Origin: Gluconobacter cerinus
GTDB lineage: Bacteria; Pseudomonadota; Alphaproteobacteria; Acetobacterales; Acetobacteraceae
Reading direction: 5' to 3'
Assembly: GCF_002723935.1 (NCBI RefSeq)
Contig: NZ_BEWM01000003.1
Location: 186,001-250,000, forward strand
Length of the DNA: 64,000 nt
Position numbers and translations under genes: made by a program. Of the stretch, positions 45,159 through 55,041 are shown in pieces (position 1 is the stretch's first letter; each line of letters opens with the position of its first letter). The notes beneath the pieces were generated by a model. The model was not told the origin of the DNA and made no database searches. It saw nothing but the letters and a program-made list of their open reading frames with translations.

Positions 45159-46430
45159 ATGTCCCACACTGTTTCCCGCCGCGATTTTGCGCTCGGGCTG
45201 GCTGCTGGTGCGGTTGGCGCCAGCGTGGCAGGCACGTCTTATGCCGCTGACGAACCAAAAATTGTCCCTGTTCCTCCGCCGTTGCCCAAGCTGGTTTCCA
45301 AAACAGTATGTTTTGTCGGGGGGTACACCAAGCATGCCCCTGCAGGTGGTGCTGGAAATGGGCAGGGCATTGCCGTGTTCGAGATGGATCGGGATTCAGG
45401 CGTTCTGACGCCAATCACGACCTACACGGACATTGCCAGTCCTTCGTTTATCACGCTCTCCGCAGATAACCATTTTCTGTATGCGCTGAGTGAGATCGAC
45501 GACTACAACAAGGCCGGAGACGGATCTGTCACGGCTTTTGCCGTTGATCAGAAGACGGGTTCCCTGCGCAAGCTAAACAGTGTCAGCTCTGGTGGTGCTG
45601 TGCCAGCGCATCTGAGTGTTCATCATTCAGGTCGTTATGTTCTGGTCGCGAATTATGTGGGTGGCTGTGTTGCAGTCCTGCCGATCCGAAGCGATGGATC
45701 GCTGGGTGAGGCAACCGATGTGGTGCATAATACGGGGCCGCGTCAGCCAGAGCGCGCAACGGATAATCCGCAAGGTAACTTTGCCGTTTCTGACCATTCC
45801 GGGTCTCATCCACACATGATTCGTTCCGATCCGAGCGGTCGCTTCGTGATCGCGGATGATGCGGGTCTGGATCGAGTTTATGTCTGGACGCTGAATCTGG
45901 CGACTGGGAAGCTCATTTCGGCAAAAACACCATATTACGATATGGAGCCGGGGTCTGCGCCGCGTCACTTCGAGTTCAATCACTCGGGGCGCATTATGTA
46001 CAATCTGTGTGAGCAGAACTCGAAGATTGTCGTGTCCAGCTTTGATCCTCTGACGGGCACAATCACGAATATCCAGACGGTCAGCACCGTCACACCTCAT
46101 TTCCGAGGGTCAACGCTGGCTGCGGAAATCCTGATTTCTGCCAGTGGAAAGTACGTATACGCGTCTAACCGCTTGGGGGATTCACTCGCGGTATTCGCGA
46201 TTGCCGCGGACGGAACGCTGTCCTTGCAGGATGAAGTTTGGATGCATGCCGATTATGGCCGCGCCATGATGTTCGATCCGTCTGGAACGTTCCTGTTCTG
46301 CGCTAACCAGCGCTCGGATGCGGTGACGTCCTTCAAGGTGGACAAGAATACCGGGCAGCTTGCGTTTACTGAGAACTTTACGCCTGTCGGTAGCCCGACG
46401 ACGTTTGCGTTCATGAACACGCAGGTCTGA
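45159..46430 (+). CDS. Tat-exported seven-bladed beta-propeller lactonase
   Basis: A 423-residue member of the lactonase family (YbhE/Pgl type). The N-terminal SRRDFALGLAAGA is a twin-arginine signal, and cleavage is near SYA-ADEP. Repeated blades contain GGYTK, SFITLSADNHFLYALSE, VSVHHSGRYVLVANY and HPHMIRSDPSGRFVIADD. Cytoplasmic Pgl hydrolyses 6-phosphogluconolactone; export would fit a periplasmic gluconolactone substrate made by membrane sugar dehydrogenases, an inference from the suspected acetic acid bacterium. It stands about 105 bases after DUF2147 and ends at a terminator. Confidence 0.88.
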   Translation: MSHTVSRRDFALGLAAGAVGASVAGTSYAADEPKIVPVPPPLPKLVSKTVCFVGGYTKHAPAGGAGNGQGIAVFEMDRDSGVLTPITTYTDIASPSFITLSADNHFLYALSEIDDYNKAGDGSVTAFAVDQKTGSLRKLNSVSSGGAVPAHLSVHHSGRYVLVANYVGGCVAVLPIRSDGSLGEATDVVHNTGPRQPERATDNPQGNFAVSDHSGSHPHMIRSDPSGRFVIADDAGLDRVYVWTLNLATGKLISAKTPYYDMEPGSAPRHFEFNHSGRIMYNLCEQNSKIVVSSFDPLTGTITNIQTVSTVTPHFRGSTLAAEILISASGKYVYASNRLGDSLAVFAIAADGTLSLQDEVWMHADYGRAMMFDPSGTFLFCANQRSDAVTSFKVDKNTGQLAFTENFTPVGSPTTFAFMNTQV

Positions 46431-46440
46431 CATTCAGTGG

Positions 46441-46470
46441 AAAAGGCGCTCTTCGGAGCGCCTTTTTTAT
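46441..46470 (+). terminator. Terminator after lactonase gene
   Basis: AAAAGGCGCTC-TTCG-GAGCGCCTTTT (46441-46466) is a perfect hairpin with a TTCG tetraloop and a T-run. It also carries an A-run on the other side, so it can end ubiG transcripts on the minus strand. Confidence 0.92.
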
Positions 46471-46471
46471 T

Positions 46472-47227
46472 TCAGCCCTTCGTGAACATTGCGATGTAGT
46501 TCACGCCGGTGTCGCGGGTCGTGCGCCAGCGCGGGGGCAGGTAGCTCATGCCGGCAATATCGGTCATGCGCAGGCCGGCGTTCCGGGCCATGGCTGCCAG
46601 TTCTTCCGGCTTGATGAATTTCTTCCAGTCATGTGTGCCCACAGGCAGCATGCGCAGAAGGTATTCCGCGCCTAGCTTTGCCATCGCGAACGAACGCGGT
46701 GTGCGGCTCATTGTAGAGACGGCAACCATGCCACCCGGGCGGGTCAGGGTTGCAAGCATGTGCAGGAAATCCTGCGGATCGTTGACGTGTTCGATGACTT
46801 CCAGAGCTGACACGACGTCGAATTCTGCGCCTTCCTCGACCAGATCTTCCGCGCTGCCATTACGATAAGTCAGAGATGCGGCACTCGGTGGTAGTGGGTA
46901 GGTAGCCTGATGGGCGCGGGCGGCTTCGATCCCGTCCGGGCTTGCATCAAGGCCGAGTGTCTCGAACCTCAGCTTTGCAAAAGCTTCGCTGGCGAGGCCT
47001 GCGCCGCAGCCAATATCAAGCAGGGAAAGGCTTTTTCCTTCAGATGGCTTGAGAGAGGTCGTCCGGGAGGCGACCCAGTCCGTCCGCAGGGGGTTCATGG
47101 CGTGCAAAGGGGCCATCGGGCCACGTGGATTCCACCAGTCCTTGGCCAGCGCACTGAAATGGGCGATTTCGGAATCGGAAACGGAAGAGCGATGTGAGGT
47201 GCTTCCGGAAACGGTTTCTGAGGCCAT
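46472..47227 (-). CDS. ubiG: Ubiquinone biosynthesis O-methyltransferase (UbiG)
   Basis: An SAM-dependent O-methyltransferase in ubiquinone synthesis. It is 251 residues from the ATG at 47227 (RBS agaagga). Motif I is LLDIGCGAGLASE, with VSALEVIEHV and MVAVSTMSRTPRS later; the N-terminal DWWNPRGPMAPLHAMNP is the UbiG signature. An ATG at 47254 adds 9 residues. It is divergent from lysC. Confidence 0.93.
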   Translation of the reverse strand: MASETVSGSTSHRSSVSDSEIAHFSALAKDWWNPRGPMAPLHAMNPLRTDWVASRTTSLKPSEGKSLSLLDIGCGAGLASEAFAKLRFETLGLDASPDGIEAARAHQATYPLPPSAASLTYRNGSAEDLVEEGAEFDVVSALEVIEHVNDPQDFLHMLATLTRPGGMVAVSTMSRTPRSFAMAKLGAEYLLRMLPVGTHDWKKFIKPEELAAMARNAGLRMTDIAGMSYLPPRWRTTRDTGVNYIAMFTKG

Positions 47228-47402
47228 CAGAACTGTCCTTCTGTGTGTCCGCATGATGCCGTCGGCTGGACGCGGCGTGGCGAGACGAGTATGTGGACCG
47301 GCAGAGTCTGTTCAGAAGACCGGCCGGCAAATCTGTTTTGTGCCGTATCCGATGCCAGACCCGAGCGCGCAACGCCAGACACGTACTGGAGCCTTATCCG
47401 CG

Positions 47403-48725
47403 ATGTCCATGTCCGATACTCCCGTTCACGACCAGATTTCGGGTCGTGCCGATACTCTTTCCATGTCTGTGGATAGCGGGAAACGGAAAACGATCGTCAT
47501 GAAATTCGGCGGAACATCCGTCGGAAATATTGAACGCATCCGGATCGTTGCGCAGCGGGTCAAGGCCGAGCATGCGCTTGGGCGTCGGGTGGCTGTTGTT
47601 GTGTCTGCCATGGCCGGTGTGACCAATCAGATGGTCGGATACTGTTCCGAACTCGATCCGCTGGCGGACCCGAAGGAATATGACGCCGTTGTAGCGTCGG
47701 GTGAGCAGGTTACGAGCGGTCTTGTGGCTATTGCGCTACAGGCACTGGGCGTTCCGGCACGGTCTTTTCAGGGCTGGCAGATCCCGCTTGTGACGGATGA
47801 TGCGCACGGGAAAGCATCCATTGATGGCGTTGACGGCACGGAACTGCTGAAATGCCTTGATAATGGGATTGTGCCGGTTATTGCCGGCTTCCAGGGAGTT
47901 GGTCCGGATAACCGGATTGCCACACTTGGACGTGGCGGATCGGACACATCTGCTGTAGCGATTGCCGCCGCGATCCATGCGGATCAATGCGACATCTATA
48001 CGGATGTTGATGGAATTTATACGACGGACCCGCGTATCGTGAAGCGTGCGCGGAAGCTGGATCGCATCACTTATGAAGAGATGCTTGAACTCGCTTCCGT
48101 GGGCGCCAAGGTACTTCAGACCCGCAGTGTCGGGCTGGCGATGCGTGAAGGGGTCCGTGTACGTGTGCTGTCGTCATTCTCCGAGACGGACGATGACAGT
48201 GGGTCGATTGTGGTGGATGAGGACGAGATCGTGGAGAAGGAACTGGTTGCGGGCATTGCCAGCTCGCATGATGAAGCAAAGCTCTCCGTCCGGCGTATTC
48301 CGGACCGTCCGGGCATTGCCGCGGCCATCTTCGGACCTCTGGCTGAAGCAAACATCAATGTGGACATGATCGTGCAGAGCACGGGCGTTGACCGCATGAC
48401 GAACATGACCTTCACGGTCGGCAAGAGCGATGAGGCTGCTGCCCGTGCCGTTCTGGAAAGTGCCCATGGCATCATCCAGTATGGCGAGCTTGAGACATCC
48501 CACAATGTGGTGAAGATCAGCGTCGTGGGTGTTGGTATGCGTTCGAATGCCGGGCTTGCTGCGACCATGTTCGCTACGCTGGCGGAGCGTGGGATCAACG
48601 TGCAGGTGATTTCCACCAGTGAAATCAAGATCTCCGTCCTGATTGATTCGGAATATAAAGAGCTTGCGATGCGTGCACTGCACACCGCGTACGGGCTGGA
48701 CAAGAAAGAGGAATCCTCTACGTGA
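47403..48725 (+). CDS. lysC: Aspartate kinase (LysC)
   Basis: Phosphorylates aspartate at the start of lysine, methionine and threonine synthesis. The kinase core begins with KFGGTSVG, followed by EQVTSGL, RGGSDTSAVAI and DVDGIYTTDPR. Two ACT domains follow (VRRIPDRPGIAAAIFG and VVGVGMRSNAG), which mediate feedback by lysine/threonine. The ATG at 47403 gives 440 residues; ATG 47463 or 47499 are shorter alternatives. The frame upstream to 47049 overlaps ubiG and is rejected. The stop overlaps the next start (GTGA). Confidence 0.95.
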   Translation: MSMSDTPVHDQISGRADTLSMSVDSGKRKTIVMKFGGTSVGNIERIRIVAQRVKAEHALGRRVAVVVSAMAGVTNQMVGYCSELDPLADPKEYDAVVASGEQVTSGLVAIALQALGVPARSFQGWQIPLVTDDAHGKASIDGVDGTELLKCLDNGIVPVIAGFQGVGPDNRIATLGRGGSDTSAVAIAAAIHADQCDIYTDVDGIYTTDPRIVKRARKLDRITYEEMLELASVGAKVLQTRSVGLAMREGVRVRVLSSFSETDDDSGSIVVDEDEIVEKELVAGIASSHDEAKLSVRRIPDRPGIAAAIFGPLAEANINVDMIVQSTGVDRMTNMTFTVGKSDEAAARAVLESAHGIIQYGELETSHNVVKISVVGVGMRSNAGLAATMFATLAERGINVQVISTSEIKISVLIDSEYKELAMRALHTAYGLDKKEESST

Positions 48726-49765
48726 GTGCAATGACGGACGCCCGCGAGACCCTGAACCGCCTTTGGAAGCCGGGATGTGACTTCCTGGGCAGCGAAGTCG
48801 CCATTCTTGGCGGGGCGATGTCCTGGGTGAGCGAGCGCAATCTTGTCTCCGCCATTTCCAATGCTGGCGGTTTTGGCGTGATTGCCTGTGGTGCGATGAC
48901 GCCGGAGCGCCTTGAGGAAGAAATCGTTGCCACGCAGGCTCTGACGAAGCGCCCGTTTGGTGTGAACCTCATCACCATGCATCCGGAACTTGAGCGACTG
49001 GTCGATGTGTGTGTTGCACACAAGGTTTCCCATGTCGTTCTGGCTGGTGGTGTGCCGACGAGTGCCATCATCAAGCGTGTTCGTGATGGTGGAGCGCGTG
49101 CGATCGGCTTTGCGCCTGCGCTGGCACTTGGCAAGCGTCTGGTAAAACTTGGTATCGAAGCGCTCATCATCGAGGGTTCGGAAGCTGGTGGCCATGTCGG
49201 CCCAGTTTCCCTGACGGTTCTGGCACAAGAAATTCTGCCGCACATCAAGGACGTTCCTGTCTTTGTGGCGGGTGGTCTGGGCCGTGGTGATGCCATCGTG
49301 TCCTACCTTGAGCAGGGCGCTTCCGGTGCGCAGCTTGGAACGATCTTTGCTGCGTCTGAAGAGAGCATCGCGCACGAAAACTTCAAGAAGGCGTTCCTGC
49401 GGGCCAATGCCCGTGACGCTGTGACATCCGTGCAGCTTGATGAGCAGTTTCCGGTCATTCCGGTTCGTGGTCTTGCCAATGCTGGAAGTCGTGGCTTCCT
49501 GAAGCATCAGGCAGAGACGATCCGCACGTTCCAGAGCGGTGGTGTCAGCAAGGAAGATGCTCAGCTTTCCATCGAGCACTTCTGGGCTGGTGCACTTCGT
49601 CGTGCCGTAATCGAGGGTGACGTCGAGAACGGGTCTGTCATGGCTGGCCAGTCTGTTGGTATGGTCAAGGAAGTCCGTCCGGTTTCCGAAATCATTGCCA
49701 CACTCGTTGAGCAGGCTGTCGAAGCCATTGCGAAGCGGGAAGATCGCGTTCACGCTTCTGCCTGA
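48722..49765 (+). CDS. Nitronate monooxygenase-family FMN enzyme
   Basis: A 347-residue TIM-barrel flavoprotein of the 2-nitropropane dioxygenase/nitronate monooxygenase family. Phosphate-binding and FMN contacts are suggested by ISNAGGFGVIACG and FVAGGLGRGDAI; EGSEAGGHVG carries the His of the active site. It may instead be an enoyl-reductase-like or other FMN enzyme. GTG 48722 overlaps the lysC stop; ATG 48731 is the alternative. Its place between lysC and rodZ may be metabolically unrelated. Confidence 0.87.
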   Translation: MSAMTDARETLNRLWKPGCDFLGSEVAILGGAMSWVSERNLVSAISNAGGFGVIACGAMTPERLEEEIVATQALTKRPFGVNLITMHPELERLVDVCVAHKVSHVVLAGGVPTSAIIKRVRDGGARAIGFAPALALGKRLVKLGIEALIIEGSEAGGHVGPVSLTVLAQEILPHIKDVPVFVAGGLGRGDAIVSYLEQGASGAQLGTIFAASEESIAHENFKKAFLRANARDAVTSVQLDEQFPVIPVRGLANAGSRGFLKHQAETIRTFQSGGVSKEDAQLSIEHFWAGALRRAVIEGDVENGSVMAGQSVGMVKEVRPVSEIIATLVEQAVEAIAKREDRVHASA

Positions 49766-49781
49766 TCAGGTTTTATCAGCC

Positions 49782-51017
49782 ATGTCTCCTCCCTCCGACC
49801 GTCCGATGCCGCTTCGCTCAGATCAGCCCAGTGTTGGCACGATTCTGCGTACGCGACGGGAGGAGTTGGGATGGCAGATAGATGACGTTGCGCAGTGGTT
49901 ACGCATCCGGGCGCGTCTGCTGGTTGCGCTTGAAGCTGATGATCTCTCGTCTCTGCCAGGTGTGGCGTATGCTGTCGGCTTCCTGCGGACGTATGCCCAC
50001 GCCATGCAGTTAGACGCAGATGGGTTGGTTGCCCGTTTCCGTCGAGAATATCGCGGGGTCGTCAATCGGAAGACGGATCTCGTCTTTCCGCAGCCTGAGG
50101 GTGAGCGCGGGCTGCCTATTGGTCTGCTGGTTGGAGCAGGGCTTGTTGTTGTCGTGGCGGCCTATGCGGGATGGTATCGGTTTGCCTCGCATGACAGTCC
50201 GGCAGACCGCCGCATTCCTGCTGTTGCGGAACTGATGCCAGGTGCCGCGACGTCTGCGACCACGTCTCCTCAGGTGGCGTCTGTTATGCCCGGCAGGGCA
50301 CCAACTCCCGATCCCTCTCTGCCGCATGATCCACTTCCTGCGTCTGTCGCTCCAGTTGTGCCGGCTCCGGCACCACAGCCGGTTATTGCACCGACTGAGT
50401 CTGCAACGCCTGCAGCATCGCCAGCACCTCCTTCGCCGAGCACAGAAGAGGATGACGGCGCGCCGAACAATACGGATCAGTTTGGCCCTGCTACAGATGT
50501 TCCTGCCGAAACTCCCGCTCCAGCCGTCCCTGTCGGGGCTGTTGTCGTGCGTCTGTTGGCGCCTGTCTGGATGCAGGTGAAGGACAAGGACGGTCATGTT
50601 CTTGTGTCTCGCGTGCTTAAGGCTGGCGAAAGCTGGCAGGGTGACGCTTCTGCAGCGCCATTTCGCATGTCTTTCGGCAATGCGGGTGGTGTTGTCCTTT
50701 CGACAGATGGCTGCACGAGCGCGCCTCTAGGTCGTCAGGGCGAAGTGCGCCGGAATGTTGAAGTTACAGCGGATGCCATCCGTTCAGGTGCATTCGGCAA
50801 TGGTGTTGCTCTTCCGGCACAGCCGTCTGCCGTGGTGCCTACGCCTGCAGAGCAAAATGTTGACGGGTCGACTGCGGGCGCACCAGATGACTCGTCTGCG
50901 GCGCCTGCTGTGAAGCCTGTAATACGTCGCCCTAAAAAAGCTCCTACGCCTTCCGCAGAAGTTTCTGCTGACGATCTGAATGCCCGGCAACTGGATCAAT
51001 CGTCTCCATCGCATTAA
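49782..51017 (+). CDS. RodZ-like cytoskeletal/cell shape protein
   Basis: A 411-residue bitopic membrane protein. An N-terminal helix-turn-helix (GTILRTRREELGWQIDDVAQW, about 17-80) is followed by a membrane segment at about 112-130, then a long Pro/Ala-rich periplasmic linker, and a C-terminal DUF4115 domain (VVVRLLAPVWMQVKDKDGHV). This matches RodZ, which links MreB to the membrane in rods. The remaining tail is Pro/Ala-rich. It starts 16 bases after the NMO gene. The longer frame from 49617 is a shadow. Confidence 0.88.
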   Translation: MSPPSDRPMPLRSDQPSVGTILRTRREELGWQIDDVAQWLRIRARLLVALEADDLSSLPGVAYAVGFLRTYAHAMQLDADGLVARFRREYRGVVNRKTDLVFPQPEGERGLPIGLLVGAGLVVVVAAYAGWYRFASHDSPADRRIPAVAELMPGAATSATTSPQVASVMPGRAPTPDPSLPHDPLPASVAPVVPAPAPQPVIAPTESATPAASPAPPSPSTEEDDGAPNNTDQFGPATDVPAETPAPAVPVGAVVVRLLAPVWMQVKDKDGHVLVSRVLKAGESWQGDASAAPFRMSFGNAGGVVLSTDGCTSAPLGRQGEVRRNVEVTADAIRSGAFGNGVALPAQPSAVVPTPAEQNVDGSTAGAPDDSSAAPAVKPVIRRPKKAPTPSAEVSADDLNARQLDQSSPSH

Positions 51018-51078
51018 ACAGGGGGGTAACGCCCCTGACCCAAAGGACCCGGTTATCCCGGGCACGAAGAGGTAAATC

Positions 51079-52242
51079 ATGAGCAGCTACCGCCCCTATC
51101 AGCACATCGAGCGTCGCAAGTCGCGCCAGATTCATGTCGGCAAGGTTGCGGTCGGTGGTGATGCGCCGATCTCCGTGCAGACCATGACCAATACCCTGAC
51201 GTCTGACGCGCAGGCGACGATTGACCAGATCCGTCTCGCCGAACTGGCAGGTGTGGACATCGTTCGTGTGTCCTGTCCGGATGAAGCCAGCACGGCCGCT
51301 CTGAAGGAAATCGTTCATGAAGTGAACGTGCCGATCGTCGCTGACATTCACTTCCACTATAAACGCGCGATCGAAGCCGCGAAGGCCGGTGCGGCTTGCC
51401 TGCGTATCAATCCGGGCAATATTGGCAGTGCCGAGCGCGTGCGTGAAGTTGTGAACGCCGCCAAGGATTACGGCTGTTCCATCCGTATCGGTGTGAATGC
51501 TGGCTCGCTGGAAAAGCACCTTCTGGAAAAGTACGGTGAGCCTAACCCGGAAGCCCTTGTTGAAAGTGCTCTGGAGCACGCAAAGATCCTTCAGGACCAT
51601 GATTTCCATGAGTTCAAGATCAGCGTGAAGGCGTCTGACGTGTTCATGGCGGTTGCCGCCTATCAGCAGCTTGCAGACTGCTGTGACCATCCACTGCACA
51701 TCGGCATCACGGAAGCTGGCTCCAAGCGTGCTGGTACGGTGAAGTCTTCCATCGGTCTGGGCAATCTGCTCTGGGCGGGCGTGGGTGATACGATGCGTGT
51801 TTCGCTGTCTGCTGCACCGGAAGAAGAAGTGCTGGTGGGCTGGGACATTCTGAAGTCCCTTGGCCTGCGTCATCGTGGTGTGAAAATCATTTCCTGCCCA
51901 TCCTGTGCCCGTCAGGGGTTCAACGTGGTCGAGACGGTCCAGACGCTTGAAGATCGCCTCCAGCACATCAAGACGCCGCTGACGCTCTCCATCATCGGAT
52001 GCGTTGTGAATGGTCCGGGTGAAGCCCTGATGACTGATATCGGTGTGACCGGCGGTGGCTCGGGCCGTCACATGGTCTATTCCGCTGGTCGTCAGGATCA
52101 TACGATGCCAGCCGTAGACATGATCGAGCACATTGTGGATCTGGTTGAAACCAAGGTTGCCGCCATTGAGGCAGATAAGGCTCAGACCGAAGCTGCTGCA
52201 GCCGCTGAAGCAGCCAAGCAGATGGATCCGGCGAGCCACTGA
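51079..52242 (+). CDS. ispG: 4-hydroxy-3-methylbut-2-enyl-diphosphate synthase (IspG)
   Basis: The [4Fe-4S] enzyme of the MEP isoprenoid pathway. It is 387 residues. The TIM-barrel part begins [17 protein letters not shown]; cluster Cys residues are in SCPSCARQG and GCVVNGPGE with the family-specific GEA. An RBS gaagagg precedes the ATG. Its TGA overlaps the hisS ATG. The C-terminal Ala/Gln-rich tail is unusually long. Confidence 0.96.
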   Translation: MSSYRPYQHIERRKSRQIHVGKVAVGGDAPISVQTMTNTLTSDAQATIDQIRLAELAGVDIVRVSCPDEASTAALKEIVHEVNVPIVADIHFHYKRAIEAAKAGAACLRINPGNIGSAERVREVVNAAKDYGCSIRIGVNAGSLEKHLLEKYGEPNPEALVESALEHAKILQDHDFHEFKISVKASDVFMAVAAYQQLADCCDHPLHIGITEAGSKRAGTVKSSIGLGNLLWAGVGDTMRVSLSAAPEEEVLVGWDILKSLGLRHRGVKIISCPSCARQGFNVVETVQTLEDRLQHIKTPLTLSIIGCVVNGPGEALMTDIGVTGGGSGRHMVYSAGRQDHTMPAVDMIEHIVDLVETKVAAIEADKAQTEAAAAAEAAKQMDPASH

Positions 52243-53483
52243 TGTCAGGACTGCAACCGCCCCGCGGCACACACGACCTCATTGGCGATACCATGCGCCG
52301 CCATCACCATGTGGTGGAGACGGCGCGTTCGGTCCTCGAGACCTATGGCTTCGAGGAATGGAGCACGCCGATCTTCGAAGACACGCGGGTTTTCTCCCGC
52401 ACGCTCGGTGAGACATCCGATGTCGTGTCCAAGGAAATGTACACGTTTGAGGATCGGGGTGGCGAGAGCATCACGCTGCGTCCCGAGAACACAGCCTCAA
52501 TCTGTCGTGCGCTTGTGACGAACGGTTTGACCCAGTCCTTACCTCAGAAGGCGTTTTATCACGGGCCGATGTTCCGTTATGAGCGCCCGCAGAAGGGGCG
52601 TTATCGCCAGTTCCATCAGATTGGTGCGGAGCTGCTGGGCGCAGAAGGTCCTCTGCGAGACGCCGAAGTCATCACAATGGCCTACGACATTCTGAAAGCG
52701 CTTGGTCTTTCGGAGCATGTTGTTCTGGAAATCAACACGCTCGGGGATATTGCGTCCCGGCAGGCGTGGCGTGAGGCTCTGGTGGCGTATTTCCGTCAGC
52801 ACGCAGATGCGCTTTCTGAAGAAAGCCGTGTGCGTCTTGAGGTAAATCCGCTGCGAATTCTGGACAGCAAATCCGAGCAGGATCGTGCGCTGCTGGCCGA
52901 TGCCCCGGCTTTTGCGGATTATCTGAACGATGAGTCTCGTAAATTCTGGGACGGACTGCGCTCCTACCTGACGGCATTTGGCGTGGAGTTCGTCGAAAAC
53001 CCGCGGATTGTGCGTGGCCTTGATTATTACAGCCACACGGCCTTCGAGTTCGTGACGACGAAGCTGGGTGCTCAAGGCACTGTTCTGGCTGGGGGACGCT
53101 ACGAAGGGCTGGTTGAGCAGATGGGCGGTCCTGCTGTTCCGGCAATCGGCTGGGCTGGTGGTATCGAGCGTCTTGCCTTGTTGCTTGAGGACGCGCCTGC
53201 TGTTCCTGCTGGAATTGCAATTGTTCCTATGGGAGACGAGGCTCTTCTCAAAGGTGCTGCAATTGCCCGGTCCCTGCGCGAAGCGGGACTGCGTGCTGAA
53301 ATTGAGACACGTGGGAACATGAAGAAGCGCATGGAGCGCGTCGTGAAGTCCGGTGCATCTCATGCGATTGTTCTGGGTGATGAAGAAATTGCGCGCGATG
53401 TCGTGCAGCTTCGTGATCTGGGAACGCGTGATCAGCAGGAGGTATCTGTTGCGGATCTGGTTCAGGCACTGAAGGGCGCCTGA
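52242..53483 (+). CDS. hisS: Histidyl-tRNA synthetase
   Basis: Charges tRNA-His. The class II core is intact in its 413 residues: [14 protein letters not shown] (motif region), [11 protein letters not shown], and [13 protein letters not shown] (histidine-binding). The C-terminal anticodon domain ends with DLVQALKGA. It is coupled to ispG by TGATG. Confidence 0.96.
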   Translation: MSGLQPPRGTHDLIGDTMRRHHHVVETARSVLETYGFEEWSTPIFEDTRVFSRTLGETSDVVSKEMYTFEDRGGESITLRPENTASICRALVTNGLTQSLPQKAFYHGPMFRYERPQKGRYRQFHQIGAELLGAEGPLRDAEVITMAYDILKALGLSEHVVLEINTLGDIASRQAWREALVAYFRQHADALSEESRVRLEVNPLRILDSKSEQDRALLADAPAFADYLNDESRKFWDGLRSYLTAFGVEFVENPRIVRGLDYYSHTAFEFVTTKLGAQGTVLAGGRYEGLVEQMGGPAVPAIGWAGGIERLALLLEDAPAVPAGIAIVPMGDEALLKGAAIARSLREAGLRAEIETRGNMKKRMERVVKSGASHAIVLGDEEIARDVVQLRDLGTRDQQEVSVADLVQALKGA

Positions 53484-53486
53484 CAC

Positions 53487-54548
53487 GTGGCATTTGACGA
53501 CAGGCTTGAGCGAATTGTTGCGCGGTCGGAGGAAATTCAGGCTCTGATGTCCGCAGGTGAGGCGACGGGGGAAGAGTTCACGCGCCTCTCACGGGAGTAT
53601 GCAGAACTCGAGCCTGTCGTTGCTTCAATCCGGGCCTGGCAGGACGCCGACACACAGCGCGATGGCGCCAAAGCTCTTCTTTCTGACCCGGAAATGAAGG
53701 AACTGGCTCAAGCTGAGCTGGAAGAGATTGAAGCCCAGATTCCTGAACTGGAGCACAATCTCCGACTCGCTCTTCTTCCCAAAGATGCAGCGGATGAACG
53801 CAGCGCTATTCTGGAAATTCGTCCGGCGGCAGGTGGTGATGAGGCGGGGCTTTTTGCCGCCCAGCTTTTCGATGCCTATCGCCGGTTTTCGGAGCAGAAT
53901 GGCTGGCGTTTTGAAGTCATGGAATATGCCGAGAATGAAGTTGCAGGCCTGAAAGACGGCATGGCGACAATTTCCGGCCGTTCCGTGTTTGCTCGCCTGA
54001 AGTATGAGTCTGGCGTGCATCGCGTACAGCGCGTCCCGGCGACTGAAAGCCAGGGGCGCATTCATACGTCCACGGTGACGGTCGCTGTTCTGCCGGAAGC
54101 CGAGGAGGTGGACGTCACGATTAATGACGACGATCTGCGAATTGACGTTTATCGTGCGTCGGGCGCGGGTGGACAGCACGTCAACAAGACGGAAAGTGCT
54201 GTTCGCATTACGCATATTCCTACCGGCGTCGTAGTGGCGATGCAGGAAGAAAAGAGCCAGCACAAGAACCGTGCCAAGGCTATGAAAATCCTCCGTGCAC
54301 GTCTGTATGAGCGGCAGCGATCAGCTGCTCATGAATCCCGTGCCGCTGATCGGCGCTCTCAGGTTGGAACAGGGGACCGGTCAGAGAGGATTCGGACGTA
54401 TAACTTCCCACAGGGGCGTGTGACGGACCATCGCATCAATCTGACGCTCTACAAGATCGAACGCATCATGGCGGGCGAGTTTGATGAGATTATCGATGCG
54501 CTGACACGTGAAGAACAGACAGAGCTTCTGGCCGCTGAAGGCTTTTAA
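53487..54548 (+). CDS. prfA: Peptide chain release factor 1
   Basis: RF1 terminates translation at UAA and UAG. It is 353 residues with the catalytic GGQ in [18 protein letters not shown]. The UAG-specific PxT-type region reads [13 protein letters not shown], characteristic of RF1. It starts at GTG 53487, 3 bases after hisS. In most alphaproteobacteria prmC follows directly; here a minus-strand gene sits between. Confidence 0.96.
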   Translation: MAFDDRLERIVARSEEIQALMSAGEATGEEFTRLSREYAELEPVVASIRAWQDADTQRDGAKALLSDPEMKELAQAELEEIEAQIPELEHNLRLALLPKDAADERSAILEIRPAAGGDEAGLFAAQLFDAYRRFSEQNGWRFEVMEYAENEVAGLKDGMATISGRSVFARLKYESGVHRVQRVPATESQGRIHTSTVTVAVLPEAEEVDVTINDDDLRIDVYRASGAGGQHVNKTESAVRITHIPTGVVVAMQEEKSQHKNRAKAMKILRARLYERQRSAAHESRAADRRSQVGTGDRSERIRTYNFPQGRVTDHRINLTLYKIERIMAGEFDEIIDALTREEQTELLAAEGF

Positions 54549-54552
54549 AGCC

Positions 54553-55011
54553 TCAGCTGCTGGGAACCGCGCAAACAGCAGCCCGTCCATGCCGATGAGT
54601 GGCGACGGAAGGGTCGTTGTAGTCTACCAAAAAAAAGTCTGTGAAATTATTGCTGCCAACAGCATCCAGGGCATGGTCTTGCGGGCTATGAAGCTGGCCG
54701 TCGCTGCTGACCTGATGCGTTTCCTGATGTCCGTTGTGCATGATGGTGATTTCGCCACACAGGGCATAGTCAACATCGTTGCGTCCGGCAGGAAGCGTGA
54801 TGGTTTGGGTTTCTCGTGATTTGGATAAGCCGAGGCGGAAGGTCGCCACCAGGTTACCGTTCAGGTAAAGGCGAGAGACTTCGGAGATTTCTTCAGGAGC
54901 ACGTTCATCGGTGACGGTGAAGGTGCCAGGAAGTTCAGACTGGGCGCTGGCTGAATGCAGGGCGCATCCCAGAAGAAGGACCGAGAAGAAAAATGCACGT
55001 TTGGACTTCAT
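54553..55011 (-). CDS. Small secreted protein of unknown function
   Basis: A 152-residue exported protein starting at ATG 55011, with signal peptide MKSKRAFFFSVLLLGCALHS, cleavage near ASA-QSEL. The mature part is polar and contains two Cys residues, in YALCGEI and AAVCAVPS, a possible disulfide, with LYLNGNLVATFRLG suggestive of a beta fold. I do not recognise the family. It lies between prfA (4 bases) and prmC (30 bases) on the opposite strand. The longer frame from 55149 has no signal peptide at its start and overlaps prmC. Confidence 0.75.
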   Translation of the reverse strand: MKSKRAFFFSVLLLGCALHSASAQSELPGTFTVTDERAPEEISEVSRLYLNGNLVATFRLGLSKSRETQTITLPAGRNDVDYALCGEITIMHNGHQETHQVSSDGQLHSPQDHALDAVGSNNFTDFFLVDYNDPSVATHRHGRAAVCAVPSS

Positions 55012-55041
55012 GATCACAGGTATAGCAGGTTCACTGACAAA

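Noticed and set aside
48116-49753. 545-codon minus-strand frame over lysC/NMO
   Set aside because: It runs antisense to two confident genes, lacks family motifs and reflects codon bias.
50944-52272. 442-codon minus-strand frame over ispG
   Set aside because: It is antisense to a complete IspG with all catalytic residues; no domain pattern.
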